Positions 11,469 through 23,486 of a stretch of 64,000 nt of DNA are shown piece after piece. The stretch comes from Klebsormidium nitens (Eukaryota > Streptophyta > Klebsormidiophyceae > Klebsormidiales > Klebsormidiaceae). The notes under the pieces were generated by a model. It did no database searches, had not been told where the DNA came from, and saw only the letters and a list, made by a program, of their open reading frames with translations. Positions within the stretch are counted from its first letter, which is position 1. Every line of letters starts with the position of its first letter. The stretch is from the NCBI GenBank assembly GCA_000708835.1, contig DF237081.1, positions 1-64,000 on the forward strand. The letters run 5' to 3'. Position numbers and translations under genes: made by a program.

Positions 11469-14400
11469 TCAAAAGGACTCGGGGATGGAGCAAACGTCGC
11501 CCTTCACGGCGGTGTTCTTCTTGCTGTTGAAGATGGGGGTGAAGGCGGGGGCGTTCTGCGGGAGGAGAATAGAAAGGGAGGATTAGTCGGGTCACACTTT
11601 CGAACTTCTTAGAATCGCACGGCCGAAGAAAAATGTTTGGACTGGTGCTTTGATAACAATGAAGTAGATTTCTTCCCTACTTCTTTTGGCAGAGGCTTTG
11701 CTCATAAGATGACTTCATCAAACCCTGTTATCACTAGAAAGGTCGGCATCTATCGTAGATAGCTGACTGCTTGCCCAAACCAAGCAGATATATCCGAATG
11801 AGAAGATCACTTAATGAAGTTAAGAAGTGATTTAGGGCGGAACTCACGGTAGCGCCGTTGATCGTGAGACCACCGGGGTTGGAGAAGACGCTGGCACCGG
11901 GCTGCAGCAGATCGAACGAATCTGATCAGCATCACAATCGGTTTCTTGAAACGACCACGTTTGAAAAACGTCAAGAGAGGGTAGTCTATGCGTTACGGGG
12001 GCGATGCTAGTCGAATGCAAGTTCGTCAGAGACGCCGGGCTTGAGAATCAGACATGGCACCACGAAGTTTCGGAGGGAGCCGCATGGTCGTCTAGACAAG
12101 CGCGGACTCGGCTTGACGCCGGTAAAGATTGTTACCAGCACTTTGTCGAAGTTTAGGTGGTTTGCAGAAGATTTGGAGACCGCTCTCGGAAATTTGTAAA
12201 AATCCTCAAATCTTCAAAAACCTTCGAAAAGGTTCTAAAAACCCCCGAAGAGAGGAACTTACGGCGAAGGTGCTGCCGCAGTCGGTCATGTTGCCGGTGG
12301 CGGTGTTGACGAACGCGATGCTGTTGGCGGCGGCCTTGGTCTGGAAAAGTGGGCGGAAGAGAAATCGTCAAACGTTGGAAGCTTCGTTTCGAAAAGTGGG
12401 AAAGTGGGCGCATCGAGAGAGATCGTCAACCGATGAAATTCTCAAAGTATGGTAGATCCCGGTCTGGTGAAGGGCTCGATTACTCTTAGCTTTGGAAGAC
12501 CGGAATCGAGGAACGAGGCAAGATCGAAGCTTTGGATCACCGGGATCCAGGAACGAAGTAAGATCAAAGAAGGAGAGAGCACGAAAAATAATGAAGTGCG
12601 CGAAGCACGGAAAAGGGGACCACGTGGAAGCACTCGTTGAATCTGGGTCCAAAGCAGATTGTACTGCATAAGCTCGGTCCTGCTTTGAAACGCGTACTTT
12701 CCTCCTTCAGAGAGCTGCTTAACCTTCTTTTAAGGCGTGATGATCTTCACAGAACGGAAAGCTAGTCAGGTATCTGGCCACTCACGTTGACGTCATAGAC
12801 GTTGTTCTTGAAGTGGCCGTTCATGAGGCCCTCAATGTAAACGGAGTCACCAGCCTTGGCCTGCAACACAGGGTTCATCTCATCATGTGAGCCTTACGTC
12901 ATCACTACGTCATCAGTACGTCATCATTTCGTCATCGGTGCAGTGCCTTCAATGGTATCGGCTGTTCTTGCCTCATTGATACGACGTGGCATCATGCCGT
13001 GTGCCTGCCAACACAGTCGTCCGCCCAGCATTCTCTGCATTCACGCTTTCAATCCAAAGGGGTCAAGGAGCGCGCGCGCGGCCGCGCGTCGAGCGCTCAC
13101 CGCAACGTTGCTGGCGAAGGTGTTGGGGGTGCTGTCCAGGTCGGGCCCGACCAGGTAGATTGCCTTGTGGGCGCCGGACAGGAAGAGGGCGCCACCATAC
13201 TGGGCGGCGTTGCCTGCCAGAGACCGGGGAAAGCAAGCGGTTAGCGCGGCTTTACAAAAGTATCAGACCCGAATCTTGGGCAGTGGGCACCGGACAGGAA
13301 GAGGGCAAAAGTATGCTGGGCGGTATTGACTGGCCGAGATCGGGACGTTCAACCGGACAGCCCTGCTTTGCAAAACCTTGAGACTACCCAAGTTGAACAA
13401 TTGGGGCACTCCAAACTGCTTGCGAATCAGAACTTTTGTCTCAATTGTCCTGACCAGTTAAAAGCGTTTCCCCACTGCATCTTCGTTGCCTGTAGATCCT
13501 CGAATACGCAAGATCTACTAAGCTTTTACCGGCCAACTTCATCTGCCATGGCTTTCGCATGGGCAGTTGTATGCTTATTGATCTTGCTGCTAGGAAAAGC
13601 GTGTCTTACCGGTGAAGGTGCAGCCCTGGATCTCGCTCAGACCGGAGGAAGCATAGGAGTACACGGCACCTGTACAAAGATTCCGAGGGTCAGCATCTTA
13701 TGAAACATTTCAGATTGGCCGTGCTTTGGATTCCGAGGGTCAGCATCCTATGAAACATTTCAGATTGGCCGTGCTTTGTACACCTTGCTACATCTGCCTT
13801 CTTTTTAACGACCAGAGTGGATTCTAGAGGGCAGAACCTCACGACAACTCCTCAGATTTTTGAGTACAAGGCCTCAAAAGCGCAAAGTTCTGATTATCTC
13901 TGATTCCGAGCGCAAGCGACCGAATCCAACGGAACGACGCAATGACTGGAGCTATTATGACGTCAGCGCTTACCTCCGCCGCGGCGTCTCTTGGTCAGCT
14001 TGTCGGTGTTGAGCTTGTTGCCGGTGAAGACGCAGTCAGCCAGGCGGAAAGGCTGGCGGCCGGTGTAGAAGATGGCGCCACCCTGGGACAGCTGGTCGCC
14101 GGTGCCAGCGCCCTGGCAGTCAGAAATAAGGGCGAACATTAGGAGACGAGGGGCCCGGGAAAGGCTGCGACTCAGATTCTAGAGTCCTGCTCTGTTGTTA
14201 CACTCGCCTCCATTTAAGCGCTGCAAGTCAAAGCCCTTAAAGTCGCTGAAGCAGAGCCCTCAAAATCGTTGGAGGGAAGACTCGAAATCATAGCCCATAA
14301 AGTCGTTTGCGCATGAGAAACCGTAAACTTATTACAAGGAAGACGCTCGCGCAGACTTTTCAGGGAACAGACGGTGCATTGAAGTCTTGCTTCTTATAGC

Positions 14401-17400
14401 CACGGGCAAAGTTTTATAAGGCAGCGGCGTGCTTATGCATAAGCGCGCGGACCGAGGCTTACCGCGACGTTCTTGGTGAAGTTGGAGCGGAAGACGTTGA
14501 GGCCGTTGCTGCCGCCGGGGAAGACGTGCTTCGCGTGGCCCGAGTGCTCGGACACGGACATCACCGCGTGGATCGCACCACCGCCGTTCACGCCCTGTAA
14601 GAGAAAAAGGTGTGACCGGAGATCAGTCCCGGGGGAACGTTTTTGACACGGTGACAGAGTGCTGAGAGGCGGGGGGCATAGATAGAAATTTCGTGTCTGG
14701 GGCGTTGGCTTGGTTGAGTCAAGCTTCTAGAAGCGCCCTTTGCTAGCTGTCGCGAATCCCGTCTTTTTGGGACAGCTTTGCAGAGTACGGAGAGGATGAG
14801 CAGATGTCTCGGCAGCATTGATTCTGGAAGGAACTATTCTGCAGACGTCAGACCCAGATTGAGAGGCAATACATTATACTGGATGGCGAGCAGAAGTCCA
14901 ATCTAGGATTGAAGGTTAGATATGTAAGATTGGACGCCGAAAGGCTGTCGTTAAACCGACAATCAGAAAGGAGCCGAAGCCAGATGACACTCACTCGAAT
15001 CACACCCTTCTTGTCGCGAGGAGTCACAACCTGATCCACAGAGCGGTCAGAGTCACTTACTGGAGGCGGCCCGCATTCTCCGCGAGTGCTAATCAAACAA
15101 ATCTAGCCTAAATTCTGATGAAGCTTCTCTTCGGCGCTTTGCGCATCCTGCGAAGCTTTTGTCAGGACAACATCCAGGAATGAATCGTCAAATGCAAAGC
15201 GCTGAACTGGACCTTACGAGAACTCAAATCTGATCCTGGCCCAACATCGGCTGAGAGCGAGTACTTGAAAGCATCTGTAGCCTGAGAGTTCCGAGAGTGC
15301 AGTTCTTGATTCTGATCTCATACCAACAACACCAGGGAGTGAGCGCTCAAAGGAATCTCTAGGAGTGAGAATCCGGAAAGCTCTGCCATCCACTTACGTT
15401 CAAGTTGTTGCTGAAGGTGCAGGTATCGACGGTGATCTTCGCTGCGCCTCCCCCAATCACGATCGCCGCGCCGGCCGCGTTGTTGAACGCGATTCCGTTT
15501 CCGTTCCGCTCGCCGATCGAGATGTCCACCTGCTTTCCGGTGAGCATCATCAGGAACTTGGCCTTGTTCTGGCCGTCGAACGTGGTCGGCCCCTGGATCA
15601 CCACGTGGCTCAGGGCGTCGGGAACGCGCACACCGTTGGCCTTGTTGCAGACGTGCCTGTAAGGGGTTTCGAATAAGGGTTAGAGAGGGTTTGTAAGGGG
15701 TCAGAGAGTGGTTTGGAAAGGATTAGGGGCTTGTCTAGGAGGAGGAGAACCACAGCGCGTTCTATTCAAAATGAAATTGTTCGCTTCTCCGGCTGCTGAA
15801 CCCCTTCTTTCTTTATTTTGTACAACTGACTTGTGATTCTTGGCAGACCCAGTGCTCTGCATTGTGCCTGCTGCAGATTGTATGATCTGGATCTATTCTT
15901 CCACAGAGAACGACAAGAACCGTCTGCGGACAATTGGGACTGCTGTTTGTATCTTGATGATTAATGTGACAGAGGAACGGCCCCAGATTTCCGCCATCGT
16001 TTGCTAAGTATTCGTTTGAATCCAACCCTGTTTTAGGAAGGTCAGAAACCTTCCAGAGGATCTCAAGACTGCTCTTTGCCGACATTCAGAACCCCTCCGA
16101 GGAGGACAAGTTCGGATTGCTTTCCGGGCCTCAATTGAACGAATTGCCCACTTACTGCTGTCTGTTTTCATATACAACCCTCAAAACCCTTTCAAAATGG
16201 ATACGAAGCACTCAGGATGCCTTTAAGATGGACAAGGTTGATCGCTTACACTTCAGGCTGCAGTTGCACGATGGTGGGTTTGTGCAGCACGCCAGACACC
16301 GCAGCGGTGAGGGCCTCCTGCGCAGTCGCGCAAGTGCAGGGACGGTTGGTGGTAGCACCGGCAGCGCCGCAGTTCTCTGCATAAGAATCAATCTTTCTGA
16401 TTGGCAACAGACTGGATTAGGAATGGGGATGCGACTGTGAGTAGGATTGCGATCGCAGTTCGGAACTGAGGCTGAGACCAGGATTGAGATGGAATCGTTT
16501 CTTGGATTCTGTTTGGGTTCAGAATCGGCTTGAGTTTAGGTTTTGAATTGGGATGGCAATCGGATCGGGATTCGGATTGGGATGGGGTTGGGGTCGGGGT
16601 TGCGATTGGCATCGGGATCGGGACTGGCATTCATACCAGGAATCAATATGGGACTGCAATACCTTGATTTCCCCGCACTTTCTTAATAGCCTTCCTATCT
16701 GGCTAACAAGCCCACGTTGAGATCTCCCTAGACTGTCATCTCTCCACATACTTGCTTGAGATGAGTGCTCACCATAGACAATGGCCGCAGCGGTCGTGGG
16801 GGCAGGAGTGGCAGAGACAGCAGTGATACCAGCGGTATCAACGGAATCTGTTGGGCCCTGTAAGAAACGAAAAGGCTTCATTTGTTAGACTGAGACCGTG
16901 GAACCAACCATCTAAACCATTTGCACCAATCTGGGTTCAGAGTTGTGCCAAGGAATTGTGGATGCTGGAGTTGCCGCATAGCCAATGCAATATGTCCACC
17001 AGGGGCGCCTGACTCAAGAGTGCTGTCAAATACCAAATTCGTGAGCCAATGGGCAAGGGTTTTGAAATGCGCCCCCACTCCGGCGGGTTTGGTTCTTTTC
17101 TAGCCCTAGCCACTCGCGCTGTCACCTTATCTCTCTTGCATCAGAAACCCTTTCAGAAACCCTCAAGTCTGAACGTCATGCACTGCAACAAGTCACCCAT
17201 GGTGCACTGCATCTGCAATCCAGCCTTCTAGTTCCTAGTCAACACTCCAGCGCAGTGCACAGTATCAGACAGCCAATGCTTGATCTATGCACGAACCCAA
17301 CTCAGAAGGACCCACATCACTCTGCAAACCACCACCTTCGTGCAGATTGGCGTTGGCAACCCGTGCATGCCACGATCCAGAAGCACCCCCATTCTCTACT

Positions 17401-17574
17401 TCCTGATAAGGCCAATCTGGCCTATCATGCACCAAGAGAACCTTCAATGCATGCCGCCAGAAAGCAATCAAAGCACAGGCTCACCACTTTCCGGCCCACA
17501 ACGTTGTCCGCCAGCGCGGGCGCAACGCAAAGCAGTGCCGCAAAGAGCAGCGCGAGCGAAGAGCGGGAAGCCAT
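11469..17574 (-). CDS. Secreted right-handed beta-helix protein, 12 exons
   Basis: Twelve exons join in phase to 432 residues: 17574-17485, 16857-16773, 16376-16250, 15656-15398, 14594-14463, 14112-13974, 13669-13610, 13213-13101, 12860-12786, 12340-12263, 11901-11848, 11555-11469. Every junction is GT-AG. Residues 1-22 are a classical signal peptide ending Ala-Leu-Ala. The rest consists of short strands rich in Gly, Asn, Val and Ile. Gly-Gly-Ala-(Ile/Leu)-Phe occurs in two coils and Cys-x-Phe-(Thr/Ser)-(Gly/Asn)-Asn in three, as in chlamydial polymorphic-membrane-protein and pectin-lyase-like parallel beta-helices. I see no clear catalytic triad, so lyase activity is not claimed. A Lys-Arg-Arg-Arg stretch sits at the exon 6/7 border. 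The likely site is the cell wall or extracellular matrix. Gene structure is confident; function is not. Confidence 0.85.
12896..12942. repeat. Short tandem TACGTCATCA-like repeat in intron 8
   Basis: Four close copies of CGTCATCA/CGTCATCG are spaced about 11 bases apart inside an intron of the beta-helix gene. Confidence 0.7.
13283..13345 (-). repeat. Decayed copy of exon 8 start in intron 7 of the beta-helix gene
   Basis: This segment matches 13169-13230, which spans the 5' end of exon 8 and its acceptor. Shared blocks are GGACAGGAAGAGGGC, GGGCGG and the trailing GAGA-CGGG. It lies about 114 bases upstream of the exon in transcript direction. It cannot be spliced in frame as seen. Confidence 0.75.
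13679..13778. repeat. 50-bp tandem duplication in intron 6
   Basis: Two adjacent 50-base units starting GATTCCGAGGGTCAGCATC differ at very few positions (for example TCTTATG against TCCTATG). The near identity suggests a recent event. Confidence 0.95.
16545..16635. repeat. Degenerate GGGATN hexamer repeat in intron 2
   Basis: The plus strand shows runs of GGGATT, GGGATG, GGGGTT and GGGATC with frequent 6-base spacing, inside an intron of the beta-helix gene. Looser traces extend back to about 16420. No function is evident. Confidence 0.65.
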
Positions 17575-20500
17575 GGTTGCTTTGATTGCTGAGCAAAGCG
17601 CTGGAGGCTGAGGGGAAGAGTTGCGTATGCGCAAATGCTGTCTGCTGAGAAAGTGAAGAATGCTGCGAGGGTTTGAGGGGAGTGGGCTTTTAGTTGCTTT
17701 CTGGTGGGGGCTGCGTGTGAGAAGTGATGGTTTGGGGGTCTCTTTGACGGGGCTTTATAGGGGCCTGGAAGACGGAAGGACACTATAAGGCTGCAGTCTG
17801 TCTGTAAACTGAGAAGCGCAGACTGCAGCGCAGTGCTGCAACTTGCTGTCGTCAACGCTGTCTCCTGTACATGTACTTGCACTAGGGTTTTGGAGCGTGA
17901 GAAGGGTGCAACCCGCATCCGATACGTACTTACTTTCGTACACTTTGAAAGTCCACCGCAATTCGCGGCGACGCGGCAGGTTCGGAAGTTGTGATGTCAT
18001 CGCAGCGGGAGGGAGCGGTCTGACACGAGATTGGTGCGCGCACAGGCTATATCGACGGTTCTCCGCGAGCAAAACGGACATCTACGGTGAACATCTAAGC
18101 ATTTCCTACGTCAGCGCTGTGACGTCAGTCACTCCAGCACAATGATCGGCCGGCGGCTTTTGCATACTTCAAAACAGAGACTCAGAACGAGGAAACTAGA
18201 ATTGCTTTTGTTCGTGCTGAGGCCCTGTTTTAGGATTGTCTGGCGATCACGAGTGTTGACTTGTAGACTCAACGTGCCAGAGTTGGTTCCATAAAGGCAA
18301 TCTGGAAACCAATAAAACGACAGTGTTCACATACGAATGGTCTACCTGCTTGATAGATTTTGTACCGCCAGGAAAAGAACGTCTTCAAATGTGCACCAAA
18401 CAGCTATGATTGCATACGTCATATCTCGAAAGGAGCGCGACTGGCGGAGGTGCACGCGTGTGACGCAAGATTCTGCAATGCACTGCCAGCAGCGGCGCTA
18501 GCCAGCTGCGCGTACAATGCAATCAATCAGCATATAACCATTTTAACGGGATTTTTATCAGGTACAGCTAGCAGGTCAGCAGCAAATGCGCAACAGGAGT
18601 AACAACCTGGTCTACCATTCACAACTTTCACCGCTTTGTTCAGGCGTCAGCAAAGAGGCCTAGGTACTTGAAAGACGTGTGTATCTTTAACAGGGAAGAT
18701 AGATTCAACGAGCTAGACTGCGCGCAAACCGTTGGTACCAGCTAGCTCCGAATAACGCAGGCATGTTGCAAGCTCGATGCATCCGGCGCTGGGTTTTCAG
18801 CTTGAGGATCTGAGAAGCAGTACTCGTTTGAACTTTGCAGAATATTGCTGGCCACCAGTGAGGATTCGGATGGCAGATAGGCGTCTGCCATTCCGGCCAT
18901 GTCGCCAATATGCATACTGATTGCTGGCTCCAAGAGCTGATCTCTGAGTTCTTGACTCGCATTCGAGACTGGAAATATGAGATCTGTAGAAGAGATTGCG
19001 TATCCGTGAGTGAACAGCATCGGCAGCTGACATGACGACAGAAGCAGATCACAAGGTGCAAATGGTCCGCGAAAGCTGCAGATGCTGAGCAACTAGGACG
19101 GGCGACAATCCCCCAGTTCAACAATGAAGCCGAAGCAAAGCGCCCTAAGAATCGTTAACTCCACCTTTAGCAGGACACGCAATTCAAGACACGTTGTTCT
19201 TAGCTCGAGCCCAAATCCAGATTTCCTCTATGATTCTCAAACAGTCCTTGGAACGCCTTCCGATTAGTGACAAACTCTAGTTCAAACTCTGATCAGGTGC
19301 CATTTAAAGAAGAGATCTTGCGTCATTAGCCTTTTGGACATCGCCTCGTTTTTCTCTTTGACATGCCCTGACTCCATTGCCCAGCTAATTCCCTCTGAGA
19401 AGCAGCAAGCACAAATTTGGTCGTTACTATTATTGCTTCAAAGGCATCGAACCAGATGTGGAACTTGTTCCATAAGAGAAGCACTAGGCAGCCAAGAGCC
19501 AAATCAGAACTCCTTCTGAGAAGGCTGCTGCGAATGGGCAGAAGACAGCCTACTTAGCAATCAAAACGTCTTCGTAGGGTTGTTCATCTTTTTGAACATG
19601 AACCGATCTCATCTTCACGGCTCTGATTTCAGGTCCATCCACGGGAGGCCTTCCGCTCACAGTTGACACGTCAGCTGTACCTCATCCTTTTCCAAGACTT
19701 TGAAGATCTTTGAACGTTGAAAGCGTCCAGTTGTCCATGAACTAGACGGCCCACTCCCGTACGGCTGGCTGAGACCGACACACTGGTTCGGAATGAGTAC
19801 TGCTAGCAGCTAGTTAAAACAAACTTTGAAAGAGCCTTCACAATTGTCTCGGATGGACCTATCTCTACCTGATTACCGTACTTTAGCCTCAAGTCTACAA
19901 GTATCTCCAGCCGGTACTTCGTAGACAGTAGCATGTTGCGCCACGACCTTGTTCTACCGGAATGATCTTTATCGGGACTCTACATATGCCGCTATTGCCG
20001 TTTCCGTTTCCTCCCCCATGTTTGATAGCCTGGCGTCATACTCTGGGTACCTTGGAGTGAGATCTGATTTGTCCCGCAACTGACTCGCAGCTACGAAAAT
20101 AGGTTCGCTTCGACCTTGTTTCCGAGGCAGCGTTTGCAACGATGACACCCCCTTTTCCAGTGGGACAAGACCACCTTTGATTTACATCGAACCTTGATGG
20201 GTCGAGCTCCATGCTTCCGCAAACTGTGCTGCCAAGTGATGCTTTTCGAGACACCCAACTTGGGCAGAATCCGAACTCATGCATCGGACATTTCCTTAAA
20301 GTCGGGCCTCAAGAAAGTCGTTCGGTCAACTTGCAGGGACTTGACGATTCGCTAGTTCATGCTCAGTAAGAGAAGCTGCGTTGCTGCGATATTGCGTTCA
20401 AGATCAATTCGACGTTAGTGGGCGGTTATGCGAAGCCCCCCGGCTTTGTTTCCGTCCGATCTGACCGCAACCCGCAGACAAAAACAGGCCAACTTGACCA

Positions 20501-21072
20501 GAAAGAGTACTCTTGTCAAGTTGCTGGGACAGAAGATTTGAGAGCAAGCATGAGTTTTGTTGAGTTTTCAGGCAGTCTTCGGCTTCATCTTTTCGTTCTC
20601 AAAGGCCATCCCTCCCTCAAGGAAGTAGCATCGCCTCTGTGCTCCCCCGTTAACATAGTTTCCAGGTAAGGCGTATTGAGCGAGAGCGGAGTGAGCACGA
20701 CTCCGGGGGGAAGGAATGATGAAGTTAAGGCGCTTTTCACAATATCTGTTATCGCATATGCAGCTTTGATCGTCGAGCGGGATGATCTGTCTCAGTGTAG
20801 CAGATTCTCAAGATTTGCCTGTCTGACACTTCTTGCTATGGGGCGGGAAAATATGGCAGCATTTGAGGACCGAACATCCACGCTTCACCGAACTAATTGG
20901 TATTGCAGAGAAGCCAGTGAACCTCGCGGGCCAAAATCTTCTCGAAAGGGCGACCGTTGATCGGTCATCGTACCGCAAATAATCTTTCAGGGTCCTGAAG
21001 GGCAGCCCACAACACTTGAGCACCTTTGCTTTCTTCCAGAATTTATAAACTTTCCTCCTTGCAATTCCGCAG
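17575..21072. other. Gene-poor 3.5-kb stretch
   Basis: The first few hundred bases should hold the promoter of the beta-helix gene. Beyond that I find no exon with convincing splice sites or coding bias on either strand. Short open frames (for example at 18705-19124 minus) look random. A 5' non-coding exon of the PAN-like gene may lie near its right end. Confidence 0.4.
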
Positions 21073-21087
21073 GTGCTTCTAGTCGTC

Positions 21088-23486
21088 ATGTTGTTCCTGA
21101 CTGCCCTGGCGGCCACGCAGGCGTGCACTCCTGAGTGCGAGAACTGCCATCCATACAGGTAGGAGAGCAGAACGACCAAATTTTGTAACAGTTGTGTCGT
21201 GCTCAACAACCCTGGGTCCTCAACTTTGCAAAGCGGCTGCCCTCCAAGGTTTGAGACGAAGATTGGGGCTCTTTCAGCACCCGAAAGGGGGACACAATTG
21301 CAAAACCTGATCTGCCTCGTCAAATGTTTCGATTCTTCGGACTTGAAGAAAGTCGTTTGTCGTTTCTCAGCTTCTGGGTCGTTTCTTGAAAACGGAAGCG
21401 GTAGATCTCTTCCCGTTCCGTGAAGAACGAAGCACCAAGAACTGTCCACGTTTCGCGTAAAATAAACTAATCAGATTTGTCCCCCGTTCCATAAAACGGA
21501 GTACTCAGCCGCGTCTCGTGGAGAACGGAAGACCTAGGTTTCTCCCCTTGACCCCTTCTCTTGAAGAACGGAATCCTCCGAAGTGGCTCCAAATTTGCAA
21601 ATGTGCTCCGAATGATTCCGCTCCACCGGGGCGCAGCAAGTACTGGGCGGACCAAGGGTGCGACCCTGCAAACTCGCACCGGGTGCTACGAGTTCAGATG
21701 CACAGCACCGCTGTGTTCCAGGACTGCTGCAAGCACTGCAGGTATGCCGCTGAACCGCCCACGTGTTGTCAGTTCCAAAAGGAGGACGTCACTATTTTTA
21801 TTTGTTTCACGCTCTCGAGATTACGCCAGTCACGGACGAAGTGTTGGACCTGAGATTGAAATCGAACCAAGCAGTGCTAACGAAGCTGCAGAAACCCATT
21901 ATGAACTGCTGCAAGGACTGCAGGTACGCCGCTTAACCGCCTACACTTGACCCGCAATACCAAGCACAGCACTCAGCAGAGACTTCATGAAGTATAGGCT
22001 CTTAATCAGTTTATATTTTAAGATTGATCACCGAGATTTCTTGACCTCAGCTTGCAATCGACGGTGCAGGGCAGCTGAATTGGCGTACAAACAAAGGGCC
22101 TTTTAGTAGCTCAGCCTTTAGACTACTGATTACCTGCAACTCTTGCGGTAGAGTCGCTATCTGACTTCCAGCCAAGTTACGGACCGGCCGGATTGAAGGA
22201 CGCCCACGTCTTCTCGGGGGCTTTTTGGCTTGCAATTACTCGTCCGCAGAGATCACTCTCAACTTGTTATCTGCCCGTCACTCACTTCTCAATCCGTTCT
22301 GACTTTGCTGCATCGTTTTGCAGGGACGTGGACTGCTGTCTTTTCTGGGTGTTCAACCCCGACACCAAAGAGTGTGAGGGCTTCTCCAACTGCGACCGGG
22401 TGGACGGCCGCACCACTCAGCGGGAGTGGCTCGGGGACTGGCGCGTGCTGGACAAAAATTGCCCGGGTGAGTCGCCCGGTCACATCTTCTCGGACTGTCT
22501 CGGCCTAAGCCTTTCCGTTTTTCCTCGCTTACTGGGGCATGGTCGCGGAAGGGGCCTGGTAAAGCCTCCAATCAAGCTTCCCTGCATTTGTGTCTTGTTC
22601 GTCTTTGTCATTCTTGGTCGGTTTTGCGCATCGGAAAGACCGTGCTGGACAAAACGTGCCGAGGTGAGTCACCCGGTCACACTCGCTCGCTTTTGCCTTC
22701 TTTTACTTCTTCGGCGAAAGCTGGCGCGTGATCATGAACAAGGCGCTCGGTTCATTCCCCCGACCATGTTCTGCTGCTTCTTAAAAACATTCCGCATGGT
22801 CATCTTCGCCCGAAGTTTTTGCTGCTCGGAATCATCAGAGCTGGACAAAACGTGCCCGGGTGAGCCGCCCGGTCTGGCTTTCTGGGTACTGCTCGTTCCC
22901 TTTTTGCCGCAGCGTCTGGCGTGATTGATGAAGTCGCCCGTTTCAGTTCCCCTGCGTCTGAAGCTTCCTCGTGTTCATTTTCAATCCATAGAAAGCCGCT
23001 GGCGATGAGAGAAACGTTCTCAACGAGACGTGCCCGGTCGCTTCTACAGGCGCCTCGATTAGTTTTGTTTTCATTTGCAGCTAGTTCTCCGTTCGTTTGG
23101 GTCCTGATGCGAGCAGCATTATAGGAACTTGATAGGGCCGGGAAGTGGCCCGGGGGCCCTCTTGGAGCGTCAATTTGCAGTTCTTACCATGTCTTACCGT
23201 CGTCTTTCGCTTACATGTCCACAACCCTCCCCAATTATCCCGGCCTGTTTCAGGGTTGATAGGCATGACGGTTCGTCACTGAACTTGTGCAACGACCTCT
23301 AGAGGACTCCATGACTATCTCGAAGCAAAGTGTCTTTCAAGAGCGCTGAGCGGTCCCGCTCGGATCCGATCCTTCCGTTCTCAAACGTAGACACCTGCGA
23401 TCCCGCTCTAAACGCAAGCGCACTCGGTTTTGTTTGCAGGATACACTGCCCATCCCGACGCCCAAATCAGCTACCCGGGCTTCTAG
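21088..23486 (+). CDS. Small secreted cysteine-rich protein, PAN/Apple-like
   Basis: Four exons join in phase: 21088-21158, 21637-21741, 22324-22466, 23440-23486, about 121 residues. The N-terminus is a short hydrophobic leader ending Ala-Thr-Gln-Ala before a Cys. An acceptor at 21072 and an open in-frame hydrophobic extension (Val-Leu-Leu-Val-Val before the Met) mean that the true start could be in an upstream exon. The mature part is cysteine-rich: Cys-x3-Cys-x2-Cys, Cys-Cys-x2-Cys, then Asp-Cys-Cys-Leu-Phe-Trp-Val-Phe-Asn and Glu-Cys-Glu-Gly-Phe. The Cys-Cys...Cys...Trp...Cys spacing resembles PAN/Apple modules, which bind proteins or glycans outside the cell; this is inference. Introns 2 and 3 contain decayed copies of the preceding exon ends. 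Confidence 0.6.
21895..21945 (+). repeat. Copy of exon 2 donor region in intron 2 of the PAN-like gene
   Basis: ACTGCTGCAAGGACTGCAGGTACGCCGC-type sequence here repeats the exon 2 end and donor at 21722-21752. It keeps a usable GT donor, but its exon part would not be in phase with the upstream exon. Confidence 0.85.
22640..23045 (+). repeat. Three decayed copies of exon 3 donor region in intron 3 of the PAN-like gene
   Basis: The exon 3 end (CTGGACAAAAATTGCCCGG followed by GTGAGT and a CGCCCGGTC block) recurs at about 22650, 22848 and 23010. The copies show progressive change: ACGTGCCGAGGTGAGTCACC, then ACGTGCCCGGGTGAGCCGCC, then ACGTGCCCGGTCGC, where the donor is lost. Confidence 0.85.

Noticed and set aside
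15657-15730. Telomere-like TTAGGG traces in an intron of the beta-helix gene
   Set aside because: Only a few imperfect hexamers or heptamers without a tandem run; better explained as low-complexity G-rich intron.
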